5,533 bases of DNA from DATAEK01 sp036258055 (GTDB taxonomy: Bacteria; Acidobacteriota; Vicinamibacteria; Vicinamibacterales; 2-12-FULL-66-21): the NCBI GenBank assembly GCA_036258055.1, contig DATAEK010000238.1, positions 1-5,533 on the forward strand, read 5' to 3'. The position numbers were made by a program, and so were the translations under genes. Below are positions 5,412 to 5,533 of the stretch, piece after piece. The notes beneath the pieces were generated by a model. The model made no database searches. It worked only from the letters and a program-made list of their open reading frames with translations, and was not told where the DNA came from. How positions within the stretch are numbered: the stretch's first letter is position 1; the number at the start of each line of letters is the position of its first letter.

Positions 5412-5533
5412 TCATCGCTGCTCGACCGTCACGATCTGATTCGCCTTCACGTTCTGCAACGCGCTCGTCGTTCCATCCGGCCACTTCACTTCGAGTGAGT
5501 CGACCTGCGTGGCCTTCCCCAGCCCGAAGTGGA
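5412..5533 (-). CDS. C-terminal end of an ASPIC/UnbV-domain protein (VCBS/FG-GAP repeat, CRTAC1-like), partial
   Basis: On the minus strand a frame enters from the right edge and ends at TGA 5414-5412, giving 39 residues: HFGLGKATQVDSLEVKWPDG, then TTSALQNVKANQIVTVEQR. The pattern HFGLG..T.VD.LEV.WP.G...L.NV.ANQ...V is the typical ASPIC/UnbV domain end, which usually closes large secreted proteins with FG-GAP/VCBS beta-propeller repeats (CRTAC1-like). Those are abundant in Acidobacteriota, Planctomycetota and Verrucomicrobiota. The propeller itself lies off-window, so full length and role cannot be judged. The gene converges on the deacetylase gene. Confidence 0.85.
   Translation of the reverse strand, partial: HFGLGKATQVDSLEVKWPDGTTSALQNVKANQIVTVEQR

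Overview
The window is GC-rich, and third codon positions in all genes are strongly G/C. It looks like a free-living, glycan-degrading bacterium. A secreted GH2 enzyme, a barley-ExoI-like GH3 enzyme, an exported YdjC-type deacetylase and an ASPIC/UnbV protein, together with short tandem word-repeats between genes, fit the Acidobacteriota (Vicinamibacteria-like) best. Gemmatimonadota, Planctomycetota or Verrucomicrobiota remain possible. The lineage call is inference from gene content and repeat style; there is no marker gene here.

Layout: (1) 1-884, minus strand: the N-terminal 294 residues of a secreted GH2 family enzyme, running off the left edge. (2) 885-1004: the divergent control region, with an 8-bp hairpin beside the GH2 ribosome site, a 37-bp interrupted palindrome centred on base 948, and a 12-bp dyad just before the next start codon. 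(3) 1005-2243, plus strand: a ROK-family transcriptional repressor. (4) 2320-4158, plus strand: a complete GH3 beta-glucan exohydrolase/beta-glucosidase. (5) 4306-5241, plus strand: a YdjC/ChbG-family carbohydrate deacetylase with a signal peptide. (6) 5242-5411: a repeat-rich convergent intergenic region with nested inverted repeats. (7) 5412-5533, minus strand: the last 39 codons of an ASPIC/UnbV-domain protein, running off the right edge.

Working model: the ROK regulator senses a sugar and controls the divergent GH2 gene and its own transcript through the palindrome at 930-966. GH3, and perhaps the deacetylase, would follow on the same strand. The GH2 N-terminus resembles the exo-beta-D-glucosaminidase/endo-beta-mannosidase branch of GH2, and YdjC enzymes remove acetyl groups from GlcNAc-containing oligosaccharides. 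The locus may therefore process an amino-sugar-containing or beta-linked glycan outside the cytoplasm. This is a hypothesis: the GH2 catalytic residues lie outside the window and no transporter is visible.

The least ordinary feature is the intergenic DNA. Three of the four gaps hold short tandem arrays with a 7-bp period, from two word families (GCGGACA and AAATGGC). One gap also holds a set of nested inverted repeats that includes the stop codon of the deacetylase gene. I saw no tRNA, rRNA, CRISPR array, transposase or phage gene.
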